A stretch of 64,000 bases of DNA from Gammaproteobacteria bacterium (GTDB lineage Bacteria > Pseudomonadota > Gammaproteobacteria > Pseudomonadales > Halieaceae), in assembly GCA_030427085.1 (NCBI GenBank), contig JAUHXH010000001.1, positions 1,178,001 through 1,242,000 of the forward strand, written 5' to 3'. Shown in pieces: positions 1 through 7,958 of this stretch (positions are counted from its first letter, which is position 1; the number at the start of each line of letters is the position of its first letter). Position numbers and translations under genes: made by a program. Below the pieces are notes generated by a model. The model saw only the letters and a list, made by a program, of their open reading frames with translations, searched no databases and was not told the origin of the DNA.

Positions 1-1
1 G

Positions 2-274
2 AAGGTACTGGATGAAGTCTGGACCGAAGATCGTATTCGCGGTTTTCTGGACGTGCGCTCCTACGATGCGACCGCAGAGGACTTCCACATGCTGCTCAAG
101 GCCTACCAGAGCATGCGCGCCGAGGATTTCGAAATTTTCGTGAACATGTTCACCGAGGCGGGTCGCTCTGTGGACGCAACCGACCCGACCGGACGGACCG
201 TGCTGTCGATTGTGGCTGAGCATCATCACGGCGGCCCCTATGCCGAGATCCTCGAAAAGGCCAGCGCCGCCTGA
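2..274 (+). CDS. PA4642-family protein, 5' end cut off
   Basis: The reading frame is open from the first bases of the window and ends at a TGA, so only the last 90 or so residues are present and the start lies upstream. The segment (VWTEDRIRGFLDVR, then a DFHMLLKAYQSMRAEDF stretch and a final GGPYAEIL) matches the pattern I know from the small PA4642 family of gammaproteobacteria. That family is normally about 95 residues long, so almost all of the protein is visible. Its function is unknown. It looks soluble, with no signal peptide or membrane segment in the visible part. The stop codon lies inside the first unit of a tandem repeat. Confidence 0.75.
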   Translation, partial: KVLDEVWTEDRIRGFLDVRSYDATAEDFHMLLKAYQSMRAEDFEIFVNMFTEAGRSVDATDPTGRTVLSIVAEHHHGGPYAEILEKASAA

Positions 275-395
275 GGGCGCTCATTGGCTGAAGGCTCTCA
301 TTGGCTGAGGGCTCTCATTGGCTGAGGGCTCATTCTGGTTCTGGCTGAAGGCTCTCTCGGGCTGAAGGCTCTTTATCGCTGAAGGCTCAGTCCGG
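271..395. repeat. 17-bp tandem repeat array, seven units
   Basis: Seven copies of a 17-bp unit of the form ctgaRggctctcattgg follow each other, starting at 271, 288, 305, 322, 345, 362 and 379. The fourth unit is 6 bp longer. The first three copies are nearly identical and the later ones diverge after ctgaaggctc. The array fills the whole gap between two convergent genes: the stop of the PA4642-like gene is in unit 1 and the stop of the Smr gene is in unit 7. No T-run or strong hairpin is present, so it is not an obvious terminator. Confidence 0.85.
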
Positions 396-980
396 CCCAA
401 TCCGCCCTTTGCGGAAATGCTCCCGGTTGGCCTGTTTCTGTTCTTCACTTTTACGCAACAGGACGATCACCGCGCCAGTGCCACCCTGCTGCGGCCGGGC
501 GCTGTGGAAGGCCATCACGCAGTCCATCTGTGGTAACCAGGCCTGGCAACAACCCTTGAGGATGGAGGCACGCTCCTGATCGGCCCGGCTCTCGCCTTTG
601 CCGTGGATCAGCAGCACCGTTCGCAAACCGAGCCGCTGGGCTTCCTCAAAGAACTCAAACACCTCACGCCGCGCCCGCTCCACGCTCATCCGGTGTAAAT
701 CGAGCCGCGCCTCAGCTTCGTAGCGCCCCTGTTTGAGCTTGCGAAACACACCGTTCTGGACACCGGGGCGTTTGAAATCCAGCACATACCAGTGGTCCAG
801 CGGCTCAACGCCGTGTTCAGCCAACAGGTTGCGATCGGTTTCCGCCGCCGTCACCGCCGCGTCACGCCGCTGCTGCAAACTGGTGTTGTCGGCCGCACCT
901 CGCCGCAGCGCCACTTTCCCGCTGGGGCGGTGGCGGGTTACGTCTGCCATCTCGCTGGCGAACAGGTCGTCTTCTTTCAT
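387..980 (-). CDS. Smr-domain protein (SmrA-like)
   Basis: The C-terminal half carries the Smr (MutS2 C-terminal type) domain, with the LDLHRMSVERARREV motif and a VLLIHGKGE motif. These two motifs typify stand-alone Smr proteins, which have been described as nicking or branched-DNA endonucleases. The N-terminal stretch (MKEDDLFASEMADV) resembles proteobacterial SmrA/YdaL-like proteins. I chose the ATG at 980, which gives 197 residues; an in-frame ATG at 1016 would add 12 unlikely residues and overlap the opposite promoter region. No signal peptide or membrane segment is visible, so it should be cytoplasmic. It is transcribed toward the tandem repeat and converges on the PA4642-like gene. Confidence 0.85.
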   Translation of the reverse strand: MKEDDLFASEMADVTRHRPSGKVALRRGAADNTSLQQRRDAAVTAAETDRNLLAEHGVEPLDHWYVLDFKRPGVQNGVFRKLKQGRYEAEARLDLHRMSVERARREVFEFFEEAQRLGLRTVLLIHGKGESRADQERASILKGCCQAWLPQMDCVMAFHSARPQQGGTGAVIVLLRKSEEQKQANREHFRKGRIGPD

Positions 981-1051
981 GGCAGTGCTTGTACATGTTG
1001 CGGGTGTCGATATCATGGATTATAGAGAGTTGCGTCAGCGGGGAGAACTGC

Positions 1052-1255
1052 ATGGACCCATTAGCGGATCGCTGCCCCCTGTGTCAGGGGGACAACCATT
1101 GCGCGGTAGCCAGCAACGAGGCCGCATCAACGTGCTGGTGTATGACAGCAGAGATTTCCCCCACTGCACTGCAAGCCATTCCCGACCACCTGCGCGGTGT
1201 TCGCTGCCTGTGCGAACGCTGCGCCTCCCATGAGAGCAAAATCATTGAACGGTAA
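1052..1255 (+). CDS. Cysteine-rich CWC family protein
   Basis: This 67-residue protein has the spacing of the cysteine-rich CWC family: an early CPLCQ, a central CWC within STCWCMT, and a final CLCERC. The cysteines probably bind zinc, but the molecular role of the family is unknown. The ATG at 1052 follows a GGGGAG ribosome-binding site 7 bases upstream, which decides the start over longer versions. The 3' end overlaps the start of cysZ by 26 bases, so translation of the two is probably coupled. It is the only small gene in the stretch between the divergent Smr and CysZ genes. Confidence 0.8.
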   Translation: MDPLADRCPLCQGDNHCAVASNEAASTCWCMTAEISPTALQAIPDHLRGVRCLCERCASHESKIIER

Positions 1256-2000
1256 CCTGGTCCACGGTGCGAACTACCTGGTACGTGGCGCAAAGATGCT
1301 GCCACACCCTCGCCTGCGCGCGTTTGTGCTGATCCCGCTGTTAATCAACCTCATCATCTTCGCCACACTGTTGGGGATCGCGTTCAGCTACATCTCGGAC
1401 TGGATCGACGGCATGATGGCAGCGATCCCCGAATGGCTATCCTTTCTCGAGTACATTTTGTGGCCCATCGTGGGCCTGGCGGCGAGTTTGTTTACCGGCT
1501 ACCTGTTTACCGGTGTGGCGATCATGATCGCGTCGCCCTTCAATGCCCTGCTGGCAGAAAAGGCCGAGGAACTGGTAACCGGCCAACCGGTCGATGCGCT
1601 GGAAGGCCTGGGCGCTGCGCTGGCCTCGATCCCCCGGGGCATCGCCCGGGAGCTGCGTAAACTCTGGTACTACCTGCCCATGTTTGCCTTCGTCCTGCTG
1701 TGCTCGCTGTTGCCAGTGGTGAACGCTGTGTCACCGCTACTGTGGTTCGGCCTTGGCGCCTGGATGATGAGCATCCAGTACCTGGACTACCCGATGGACA
1801 ATCACCAACTCAGTTTCGCCGATGTAAAAGAAGCGGTGCGCAGCCGGCGCCTGTCCAGCCTGGGTTTTGGCGGCGTAGTGGCATTGATGACCGGGATTCC
1901 CATCCTCAACTTTTTTGTTATCCCGTCAGCCGTCGTAGGCGCCACGCTGTACTGGTGCGAGGAGTTGCGCGGGCCGCGCAGCCCGCGCGCCCGTCACTGA
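1230..2000 (+). CDS. cysZ: Sulfate transporter CysZ / EI24-domain membrane protein
   Basis: A 256-residue integral membrane protein of the CysZ (EI24) family. CysZ moves sulfate into the cytoplasm for cysteine synthesis. Hydrophobic segments are visible near residues 30-55, 70-100, 145-175 and 205-230. Family-like motifs include GANYLVRGAKML near the N terminus and MSIQYLDYPMDNH before the last hydrophobic segment. E. coli CysZ is of similar length. The ATG at 1230 gives MRAKSLNGNLVHGANYL, the usual N terminus; an upstream ATG at 1197 would add an Ala/Cys-rich tail and lies inside the CWC gene. It overlaps the preceding CWC gene. No other sulfur-assimilation gene is nearby. Confidence 0.88.
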   Translation: MRAKSLNGNLVHGANYLVRGAKMLPHPRLRAFVLIPLLINLIIFATLLGIAFSYISDWIDGMMAAIPEWLSFLEYILWPIVGLAASLFTGYLFTGVAIMIASPFNALLAEKAEELVTGQPVDALEGLGAALASIPRGIARELRKLWYYLPMFAFVLLCSLLPVVNAVSPLLWFGLGAWMMSIQYLDYPMDNHQLSFADVKEAVRSRRLSSLGFGGVVALMTGIPILNFFVIPSAVVGATLYWCEELRGPRSPRARH

Positions 2001-2110
2001 CACGCAAAGGCGCCCGTCAATAACGTCCGCGGACGAAAGTACTCGCAAAAGACCCTTTATTATGTAGGGAAATACGACTAAAATTTGCGGAGCAGTTTCC
2101 CGGTCACTTC

Positions 2111-2147
2111 GGTTGCAAACCGCTTGGCCGAAAATGGGGCTGCAACC
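2111..2147. promoter_or_regulatory. Inverted repeat upstream of the Yip1/cco region
   Basis: GGTTGCA at 2111-2117 is repeated inverted as TGCAACC at 2141-2147 with a 23-base spacer. It lies in the 185-base gap between cysZ and the Yip1 gene, about 40 bases before the Yip1 start. It could be a regulator site or chance. I found no recognisable FNR/Anr box (TTGAT-N4-ATCAA) in this gap. Confidence 0.25.
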
Positions 2148-2185
2148 AGAAAAATACGCGATACAGGCAGGGAGACATTATACCC

Positions 2186-2788
2186 ATGTTGAACCACACG
2201 TTCGGCTTGCTGGTTCGCCCCAGCAAACAATGGCAAATCATCGCGGATCTGCCCGCGGGCACCTTCAATACACTGCTGCTCTACCCTGCACTACTCGCCA
2301 TCCTCCCTGCGGTCGCCTGGTTTTACGGCACCAGCCAGGTCGGTTGGACGATAGGCCACGACGACTCGCCCACGAAATTGACGGTGGAGAGTGCGCGCAC
2401 CATCAGCTTCCTGTTCTACTTCGCCATGCTCGGCTGTATTGCAGTGATCGGCTATTTCATTCACTGGATGTCCCACACCTACGGCGCCGAATCCTCCACG
2501 CTCAAGGGCATCATCATCGCCGGCCTCACCGCCACGCCCCTGTTTATCACCGGCCTGGTGGGCATTTACCCCCTACTCTGGCTGGACCTGCTGATCGGCG
2601 TTGCCGCTATCAGTTGGTCGGTCTACTTGCTGTACCTGGGCATCCCCATCGTGATGGATATCCCCGAGGAACGCGGCTTCCTGTTTTCCAGCGCGATCCT
2701 CGCCATCAGTCTGGTGATCCTGGTCTGCCTGATGGTGGGCTCGGTGATCCTCTGGGATTTCGGCGCCGCGCCGGCATTCACTGACTAG
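2186..2788 (+). CDS. Yip1-family membrane protein
   Basis: A 200-residue polytopic membrane protein with the bacterial Yip1-family layout. A short N terminus (MLNHTFGLLVRPSKQWQ) resembles the HxxxLLxxPxxxW opening common to these proteins, and about five hydrophobic segments follow from residues 32 to 195. Bacterial Yip1 proteins have no firmly known function. The gene sits 42 bases ahead of ccoN on the same strand. It may share a transcript with the oxidase, but neighbourhood is the only support for a link. The start ATG is preceded by a purine-rich CAGGGAGACA segment that can act as a ribosome-binding site. Confidence 0.8.
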   Translation: MLNHTFGLLVRPSKQWQIIADLPAGTFNTLLLYPALLAILPAVAWFYGTSQVGWTIGHDDSPTKLTVESARTISFLFYFAMLGCIAVIGYFIHWMSHTYGAESSTLKGIIIAGLTATPLFITGLVGIYPLLWLDLLIGVAAISWSVYLLYLGIPIVMDIPEERGFLFSSAILAISLVILVCLMVGSVILWDFGAAPAFTD

Positions 2789-2830
2789 TGGCCATCGCCT
2801 AAACCTTTTGCCAAGCAACGGAATTTCATC

Positions 2831-4279
2831 ATGAGCGAACTCAATTCCGCCCTCGAGCACCCGAAGTACAATTACAAGGTCGTGCGCCAGTTTGCCGTGA
2901 TGACGGTGGTCTGGGGTATCGTCGGCATGCTGGTAGGGGTGTGGATCGCCGCCCAACTGGCGTGGCCGGCACTGAATTTTGACCTGCCCTGGTTGAGCTT
3001 TGGTCGGCTGCGCCCCCTGCACACCAACGCGGTGATTTTTGCCTTTGGCGGCAGCGCCCTGTTCGCCACTTCATACTACGTGGTGCAGCGTACCTGTCAG
3101 GTCAGGCTGATTTCCGACAAGCTGGCCGCTTTTACTTTCTGGGGCTGGCAGCTCGTTATCGTCGCGGCAGCCATCACACTGCCTCTGGGCTGGACCAGTT
3201 CCAAGGAATACGCTGAGCTGGAATGGCCAATCGATATCCTCATCGCTGTGGTCTGGGTCAGCTACGCCATCGTGTTCTTCGGCACCATCATGAAACGCAA
3301 GGCCGAACACATCTACGTCGCCAACTGGTTTTACGGCGGCTTCATCGTCACCGTGGCGGTGCTCCACATCCTGAACAGCCTGGCCATTCCGGTCAGCATG
3401 ACCAAGTCCTATTCAATCTACGCTGGCACTGTCGACGCCATGGTGCAGTGGTGGTACGGGCACAATGCCGTGGGCTTCTTCCTCACTGCGGGCTTCCTCG
3501 GCATGATGTACTACTTCGTGCCCAAGCAGGCTGAGCGTCCGGTGTATTCCTACCGACTATCGATCGTGCACTTCTGGGCACTGGTGGCGGTTTACATCTG
3601 GGCCGGCCCGCACCATCTCCATTACACCGCCCTGCCCAACTGGGCCCAGAGCCTGGGCATGGTGATGTCCATCATTCTGCTCGCGCCCTCCTGGGGCGGC
3701 ATGATCAACGGCATCATGACCCTGTCCGGCGCCTGGCATAAGCTGCGCACCGACCCCATTCTGCGTTTCCTGGTGGTCAGCCTGTCCTTCTACGGTATGT
3801 CTACCTTCGAAGGGCCGATGATGTCGATCAAAACGGTCAACGCGCTGTCGCACTATACCGACTGGACCATCGGCCACGTGCACTCGGGTGCGCTGGGTTG
3901 GGTTGCAATGATCTCCATCGGCGCAACCTACCACCTGATACCCATCCTGTTTGGTCGTCAGCGCATGTACAGCATCGGCTTGATCAACGCCCACTTCTGG
4001 ATGTCCACTATCGGCACTGTGCTGTACATCGCCTCCATGTGGGTCAACGGCATCATGCAGGGCCTGATGTGGCGTGCCTACAACCAGGACGGCACCCTCA
4101 CCTACACCTTCGTGGAATCCGTTGCGGCCAGCCATCCCGGTTATCTGGTACGTCTGGTGGGCGGTTTCATCTTCTTCGCCGGCATGCTGGTCATGGCCTA
4201 CAACATGTACATGACGGCAACCCGCGACACGGTGGAAGAAGAGGACGAACAAGCCAACGCCAACACGGCGCCGGCCTGA
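2831..4279 (+). CDS. ccoN: cbb3-type cytochrome c oxidase subunit I (CcoN)
   Basis: The catalytic haem-copper subunit of the cbb3 oxidase, a proton-pumping terminal oxidase with high oxygen affinity in the inner membrane. The 482-residue protein has about 12 membrane segments. The haem and copper ligands are recognisable: the [14 protein letters not shown] segment (low-spin haem His), [10 protein letters not shown] and its neighbouring Tyr (CuB region), [12 protein letters not shown] (two CuB His), and HVHSGALGW (haem ligands in the penultimate helices). Length fits the family. It opens the ccoNOQP operon; ccoO starts 10 bases after its stop. The acidic C-terminal tail (VEEEDEQAN) is unremarkable. 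Confidence 0.97.
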   Translation: MSELNSALEHPKYNYKVVRQFAVMTVVWGIVGMLVGVWIAAQLAWPALNFDLPWLSFGRLRPLHTNAVIFAFGGSALFATSYYVVQRTCQVRLISDKLAAFTFWGWQLVIVAAAITLPLGWTSSKEYAELEWPIDILIAVVWVSYAIVFFGTIMKRKAEHIYVANWFYGGFIVTVAVLHILNSLAIPVSMTKSYSIYAGTVDAMVQWWYGHNAVGFFLTAGFLGMMYYFVPKQAERPVYSYRLSIVHFWALVAVYIWAGPHHLHYTALPNWAQSLGMVMSIILLAPSWGGMINGIMTLSGAWHKLRTDPILRFLVVSLSFYGMSTFEGPMMSIKTVNALSHYTDWTIGHVHSGALGWVAMISIGATYHLIPILFGRQRMYSIGLINAHFWMSTIGTVLYIASMWVNGIMQGLMWRAYNQDGTLTYTFVESVAASHPGYLVRLVGGFIFFAGMLVMAYNMYMTATRDTVEEEDEQANANTAPA

Positions 4280-4289
4280 GGAGAGCAGC

Positions 4290-4913
4290 ATGAGCAATAG
4301 CACGAGCAAACACCAGAAGATCGAAACCAATATCGGGTTGATGATCGTTCTGACCATCGTTGCAATCAGCTTCGGCACTCTGGTTGAGCTGTTCCCGCTG
4401 CTGTTTGGCCAGCAGGTGAAGGAGCCCATCGCTGGCCTGAAGCCACTGCCGGCACTGGCGCTGGAAGGGCGCGATATCTACATTCGCGAAGGCTGCAACA
4501 CCTGCCATTCCCAGATGATTCGACCCCTGCGTGCTGAAACCGAGCGCTACGGCCACTATTCGGTAGCGGGTGAATTCGTTTACGACCACCCCTTCCTGTG
4601 GGGCTCCAAACGCACCGGTCCCGATCTGGCGCGGGTGGGCGGACGCTACAGTGACGACTGGCACCGGGCCCACATGTACAACCCGCGTGATGTGGTACCG
4701 GAATCGGTCATGCCCTCCTACCCATGGCTGTTCCAGAATGCGATCGACGCCGGCGAAACCGGCAAGAAAATGGCCGCATTGCGCAAGGTGGGGGTGCCCT
4801 ACACCGATGAGGACATCAACGGAGCCGCCGCGGCAGTAGAGGGCAAGATGGAAATCGACGCCATGGTGGCCTACCTGCAACAACTGGGCACCCTGGTGCA
4901 GACACGGCGCTGA
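4290..4913 (+). CDS. ccoO: cbb3-type oxidase subunit II, mono-haem cytochrome c (CcoO)
   Basis: The mono-haem cytochrome c subunit that passes electrons to CcoN. The 207-residue protein has one N-terminal membrane anchor (about residues 15-35) and a periplasmic domain with a single c-type haem site CNTCH at residues 69-73, followed by the family signature SQMIRPL. The distal Met is probably within the VMPSYPWLF segment. A GAGGAG ribosome-binding site lies just before the ATG. The gene is flanked by ccoN (10 bases) and ccoQ (4 bases), as in most proteobacterial cco operons. Confidence 0.97.
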   Translation: MSNSTSKHQKIETNIGLMIVLTIVAISFGTLVELFPLLFGQQVKEPIAGLKPLPALALEGRDIYIREGCNTCHSQMIRPLRAETERYGHYSVAGEFVYDHPFLWGSKRTGPDLARVGGRYSDDWHRAHMYNPRDVVPESVMPSYPWLFQNAIDAGETGKKMAALRKVGVPYTDEDINGAAAAVEGKMEIDAMVAYLQQLGTLVQTRR

Positions 4914-4917
4914 TCGA

Positions 4918-5094
4918 ATGGATATCAACGACCTGCGCGGCCTGAGCACACTGCTGTTGCTGATTGCCTTTCTGGGCGTGTGTTTCTGGGCCTTCAGCAG
5001 TAAACGAAAGAAAGCATTTGAAGAGGCTGGCCGCCTACCCTTCGCCGACGAAGACGAGGCCGCCCAATCCCACCAGGAGGATGAGACGAAATGA
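4918..5094 (+). CDS. ccoQ: cbb3-type oxidase small subunit CcoQ (FixQ)
   Basis: A 58-residue single-span membrane protein between ccoO and ccoP. It starts MDINDLRGLSTLLLL, has one hydrophobic helix (residues 10-26), a basic SSKRKKAFEEAGRLPF segment, and an acidic tail. This is the usual CcoQ pattern; CcoQ stabilises the oxidase complex. The stop overlaps the ccoP start in an ATGA arrangement, so translation is coupled, and the AGGAGG ribosome-binding site for ccoP lies in its last codons. The assignment rests on size, topology and position, which are diagnostic together. Confidence 0.93.
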   Translation: MDINDLRGLSTLLLLIAFLGVCFWAFSSKRKKAFEEAGRLPFADEDEAAQSHQEDETK

Positions 5095-5984
5095 CAAGTT
5101 TCTGGAGCCTTTGGATAATCATCCTCACCACCATCACACTGGTGGCCATGACCTGGATTCTTGTGGGGAACAAAAAACCACGCGAGCGGGAAACTTCCCA
5201 GACCACAGGTCACGAGTACGACGGTATCGAGGAACTGGATAACCCCCTGCCCTTCTGGTGGTATCTGATGTTCCTGGTGACCATCATCTGGGGCGTGGGC
5301 TACCTGATTATCTATCCCGGCATGGGTAACTACCCGGGCCTGTTGGGGTGGACGCAGGAAAACCAGCACGAACGCCAGGTCGCCGCCGCCGAAGAACAAT
5401 ATCGCGAAATGCGTGACCGCTATCTCGCCATGCCCATCGAGGAAATAGCCCAGGACCCGCAGGTGCTACGCATGGGGCAGCGGATGTTTGGTAACAACTG
5501 CGCCCAGTGTCACGGTGCCGACGCCGCGGGCAGCTATGGCTTCCCCAACCTGACCGACGACGACTGGATCTATGGCGGCGAGCCAGACACCATCACCGCC
5601 ACCATCGAACACGGCCGCCAGGCCGCCATGCCTGCCTGGGGCAGCATCCTGGGTGATGAAGGCGTAGCCAATGTGGTGGCCCACGTGCTGACACTGAATG
5701 GGCGCGACGCCGACGAAAACGCCGCGGAAGCGGGTGCGCAGGTTTTTGCCACGTATTGTGCCGCCTGCCACGCGGCGGACGGTACCGGTATCGCCGCGAT
5801 GGGCGCTCCCAACCTGACCAATGGCATCTGGCTCTACGGCGGTACGGAATCCAACCTCGCCCACTCCATCCGCGCCGGCCGCAATGGCGTGATGCCCGCC
5901 TTTGGTGAGCAACTCAGCGAGGACAAAATCCACATCATCGCCGCCTATGTTTACAGCCTGAGCCACGGCCAGGGCAGTAACTAA
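5091..5984 (+). CDS. ccoP: cbb3-type oxidase subunit III, di-haem cytochrome c (CcoP)
   Basis: The di-haem cytochrome c subunit, the entry point for electrons into the oxidase. The 297-residue protein has two N-terminal membrane helices (about residues 4-25 and 54-75). Two cytochrome c domains follow, with haem sites CAQCH (137-141) and CAACH (223-227). Each is followed by the repeated pattern of FPNLTDDDWIYGG or APNLTNGIWLYGG and a distal Met in MPAWG or MPAFG. The two-helix N terminus is the gammaproteobacterial form. Strong AGGAGG site upstream. The gene ends the structural set; a 67-base gap with a hairpin separates it from ccoG. Confidence 0.97.
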   Translation: MTSFWSLWIIILTTITLVAMTWILVGNKKPRERETSQTTGHEYDGIEELDNPLPFWWYLMFLVTIIWGVGYLIIYPGMGNYPGLLGWTQENQHERQVAAAEEQYREMRDRYLAMPIEEIAQDPQVLRMGQRMFGNNCAQCHGADAAGSYGFPNLTDDDWIYGGEPDTITATIEHGRQAAMPAWGSILGDEGVANVVAHVLTLNGRDADENAAEAGAQVFATYCAACHAADGTGIAAMGAPNLTNGIWLYGGTESNLAHSIRAGRNGVMPAFGEQLSEDKIHIIAAYVYSLSHGQGSN

Positions 5985-6009
5985 GTCGCGCCAGCGTACC
6001 TGATTGTTT

Positions 6010-6029
6010 GCGCGGCCCTCGGGTCGCGC
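6010..6029 (+). promoter_or_regulatory. GC-rich hairpin between ccoP and ccoG
   Basis: The arms gcgcggccc (6010-6018) and gggtcgcgc (6021-6029) pair with one G-T wobble, giving a compact stem. No T-run follows, so it is not a classical terminator. It may stabilise the 3' end of the ccoNOQP message or partly uncouple it from the maturation genes. Confidence 0.4.
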
Positions 6030-6051
6030 CCTCACGCCAGCGGTATAGAGC

Positions 6052-7464
6052 ATGTCCACAGACGATCGCATCGACGTACAGGAAGTTGTGCCCGAGGAAG
6101 TGGGCGAACTCGACGTTACCCAGCACCGCGAGAAAATCTACACCCGTCGTATGCAGGGCTTCTTCCAACGCATACGTTTGTACACCGGCTGGCCCCTGCT
6201 GCTGGGCTACTTCCTGCTGCCCTGGTTCAATATGGAGGGGCGGCAAGCGGTACTGTTTGACCTGCCCGAGCGCAAATTCCACATTCTTGGCCTGACCCTG
6301 TGGCCCCAGGATTTCCCGCTGCTGGCAGCGCTGCTGATCATCGCCGCCTTTGCCTTGTTCGCAGTGACCACCGTAGCCGGCCGTATCTGGTGTGGTTACA
6401 CCTGTCCGCAAACCGTGTGGACCAGCATTTTCATGTGGATCGAACAGAAAACCGAGGGCAGTCGCAACCAGCGCATCAAGCTGGACAAGGCGCCCTGGTC
6501 CGCTGAAAAAGCCGTCAGGAAAGGCAGCAAGCATCTGGGCTGGTTGGGCGTCTCGGCCGCTACCGGCATTACCTTCGTCGGCTATTTCTATCCGATACGG
6601 GAATTGTGTTGGGAACTGCTGACCTTTAGCAGTGGCCAGTGGCAGTACGCCTGGACTGTGTTTTTCACGCTGGCCACCTACATTAACGCGGGATGGATGC
6701 GCGAACAGGTCTGTTTGCACGTGTGTCCCTATGCGCGGTTCCAGTCTGTGATGTTCGATCACGATACGCTGATCGTGTCCTACGATCCCAAACGTGGCGA
6801 CCCCCGTGGCTCGCGCAAGCGCGGTATCGATCCGCGCTCAATCGGAGTGGGCGACTGTATCGACTGTGAACTGTGTGTGCAGGTCTGCCCGACCGGCATC
6901 GACATTCGCGATGGACTGCAATATGAGTGTATTGGCTGTGCACTGTGTATCGATGCGTGCAACTCCATCATGGACAAGATGGAATATCCACGCGGCCTGA
7001 TTCGCTACACCAGCGAAGCCGAATTGGAGGGCGAGAAAACCCACTGGCTACGGGGCCGGGTCATCGGTTATTTCCTGGCGCTGGTTGTGATGACCGGCGT
7101 TTTCGCGGCCTACCTCCTGACGCGTGTACCGCTGGAACTGACCGTCATCCGCGACCGAACCCAACTTTATGTCACCAATCAGCAGGGTGAAATTGAAAAC
7201 ATCTACACGCTGCACCTGGTGAACATGGACCCCATCATGCACGAGTTTGAAATCAGTATTTCCGGCTTGCCCTCGGCGCGCATTGTCGGTCAAACCTTGT
7301 ATACGCTGAACGGCGGCGAGGTGTATACCATCAACCTGCGCGTGGCCTCGCCACCCGAAGCCCTCACCGTACCCAGCAGTGAACTTGTGTTTCACGCGGT
7401 TGCCACCGATGATGAGAAGCTGGTGACTGAATCTGAAAGCCGCTTCCTGAAACCGATACGATGA
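6052..7464 (+). CDS. ccoG: Cytochrome c oxidase accessory protein CcoG (RdxA/FixG)
   Basis: A membrane iron-sulfur protein that, in studied bacteria, helps deliver reduced copper during cbb3 assembly. The 470-residue protein has hydrophobic segments near residues 45-60, 88-110, 160-180, 195-215 and 340-360. CGYTC (114-118) lies in the membrane part. Two ferredoxin-type clusters are complete: cysteines 269, 272, 275, 279 and 293, 296, 299, 303. The C-terminal third (from about 360) is the periplasmic Ig-like FixG C-terminal domain. It overlaps ccoH in an ATGA junction. Confidence 0.96.
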   Translation: MSTDDRIDVQEVVPEEVGELDVTQHREKIYTRRMQGFFQRIRLYTGWPLLLGYFLLPWFNMEGRQAVLFDLPERKFHILGLTLWPQDFPLLAALLIIAAFALFAVTTVAGRIWCGYTCPQTVWTSIFMWIEQKTEGSRNQRIKLDKAPWSAEKAVRKGSKHLGWLGVSAATGITFVGYFYPIRELCWELLTFSSGQWQYAWTVFFTLATYINAGWMREQVCLHVCPYARFQSVMFDHDTLIVSYDPKRGDPRGSRKRGIDPRSIGVGDCIDCELCVQVCPTGIDIRDGLQYECIGCALCIDACNSIMDKMEYPRGLIRYTSEAELEGEKTHWLRGRVIGYFLALVVMTGVFAAYLLTRVPLELTVIRDRTQLYVTNQQGEIENIYTLHLVNMDPIMHEFEISISGLPSARIVGQTLYTLNGGEVYTINLRVASPPEALTVPSSELVFHAVATDDEKLVTESESRFLKPIR

Positions 7465-7958
7465 CAAGTTCCCTGACACCCCTGTCCCAACACAGCGAGC
7501 CGCCGTGGTACCGACAGTTCTGGCCCTGGTTTCTGATCATTCTGCCGGGCACGGTAGTGATCGCCGCCATTGCCACACTGTGGATCGCTATGGAGGGCGC
7601 CGATGACCTGGTAGTGGACGACTATTACCGTGACGGCCTCGCCATCAATCAGGAACTGGCTCAGCAGCAACGCGCAGCGGAACTCGGTTTGGCAGCCACA
7701 CTGACTCTGGCACAAAACGGATTGATGGCCGCGCTCTCGACGCCGGTAGATGATCAACAGCTCACACTGCATGTGTCGCACCCGATGGAAGCCGATCGCG
7801 ATTTCGAGCTGACACTGCAACGGATCGACGCCCAGGTCTTCAGCGCACCGCTGGCCACTGAACTGCATGGCCGCTGGCACTGGGTGCTGCGTTCACCGGC
7901 TGGTGGTTGGCGCCTGGACGGGGAACTGTGGGGGAACGGTGAACAGCGCCGCCCCTGA
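7461..7958 (+). CDS. ccoH: FixH-family cbb3 assembly protein (CcoH)
   Basis: A 165-residue protein of the FixH/CcoH family, needed for assembly or stability of cbb3 oxidase. An N-terminal proline- and tryptophan-containing stretch (PPWYRQFWPWF) leads into one membrane helix (about residues 23-45). The WIAMEGADDLVVDDYYRDGLAIN segment that follows is characteristic. The periplasmic remainder is beta-rich. The start overlaps the ccoG stop. The stop lies 20 bases inside ccoI, so the genes ccoG-ccoH-ccoI are read as a coupled string. Confidence 0.92.
   Translation: MTSSLTPLSQHSEPPWYRQFWPWFLIILPGTVVIAAIATLWIAMEGADDLVVDDYYRDGLAINQELAQQQRAAELGLAATLTLAQNGLMAALSTPVDDQQLTLHVSHPMEADRDFELTLQRIDAQVFSAPLATELHGRWHWVLRSPAGGWRLDGELWGNGEQRRP

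Noticed and set aside
733-1233. A 166-codon forward frame over the Smr gene
   Set aside because: Antisense to the Smr domain and overlapping the better-supported CWC gene in another frame.
2027-2038. Palindrome cgtccgcggacg after cysZ as a terminator
   Set aside because: A 6-bp self-complementary arm without loop or T-run; too weak to call.
2813-2823. ttgccaagcaa just before ccoN as a possible FNR half-site pair
   Set aside because: Spacing and sequence do not fit the 14-bp FNR/Anr consensus.
4191-5399. A 402-codon reverse frame across ccoN-ccoO-ccoP
   Set aside because: It spans three well-supported cco genes on the other strand; composition is His/Gln/Gly-rich as expected of a shadow frame.
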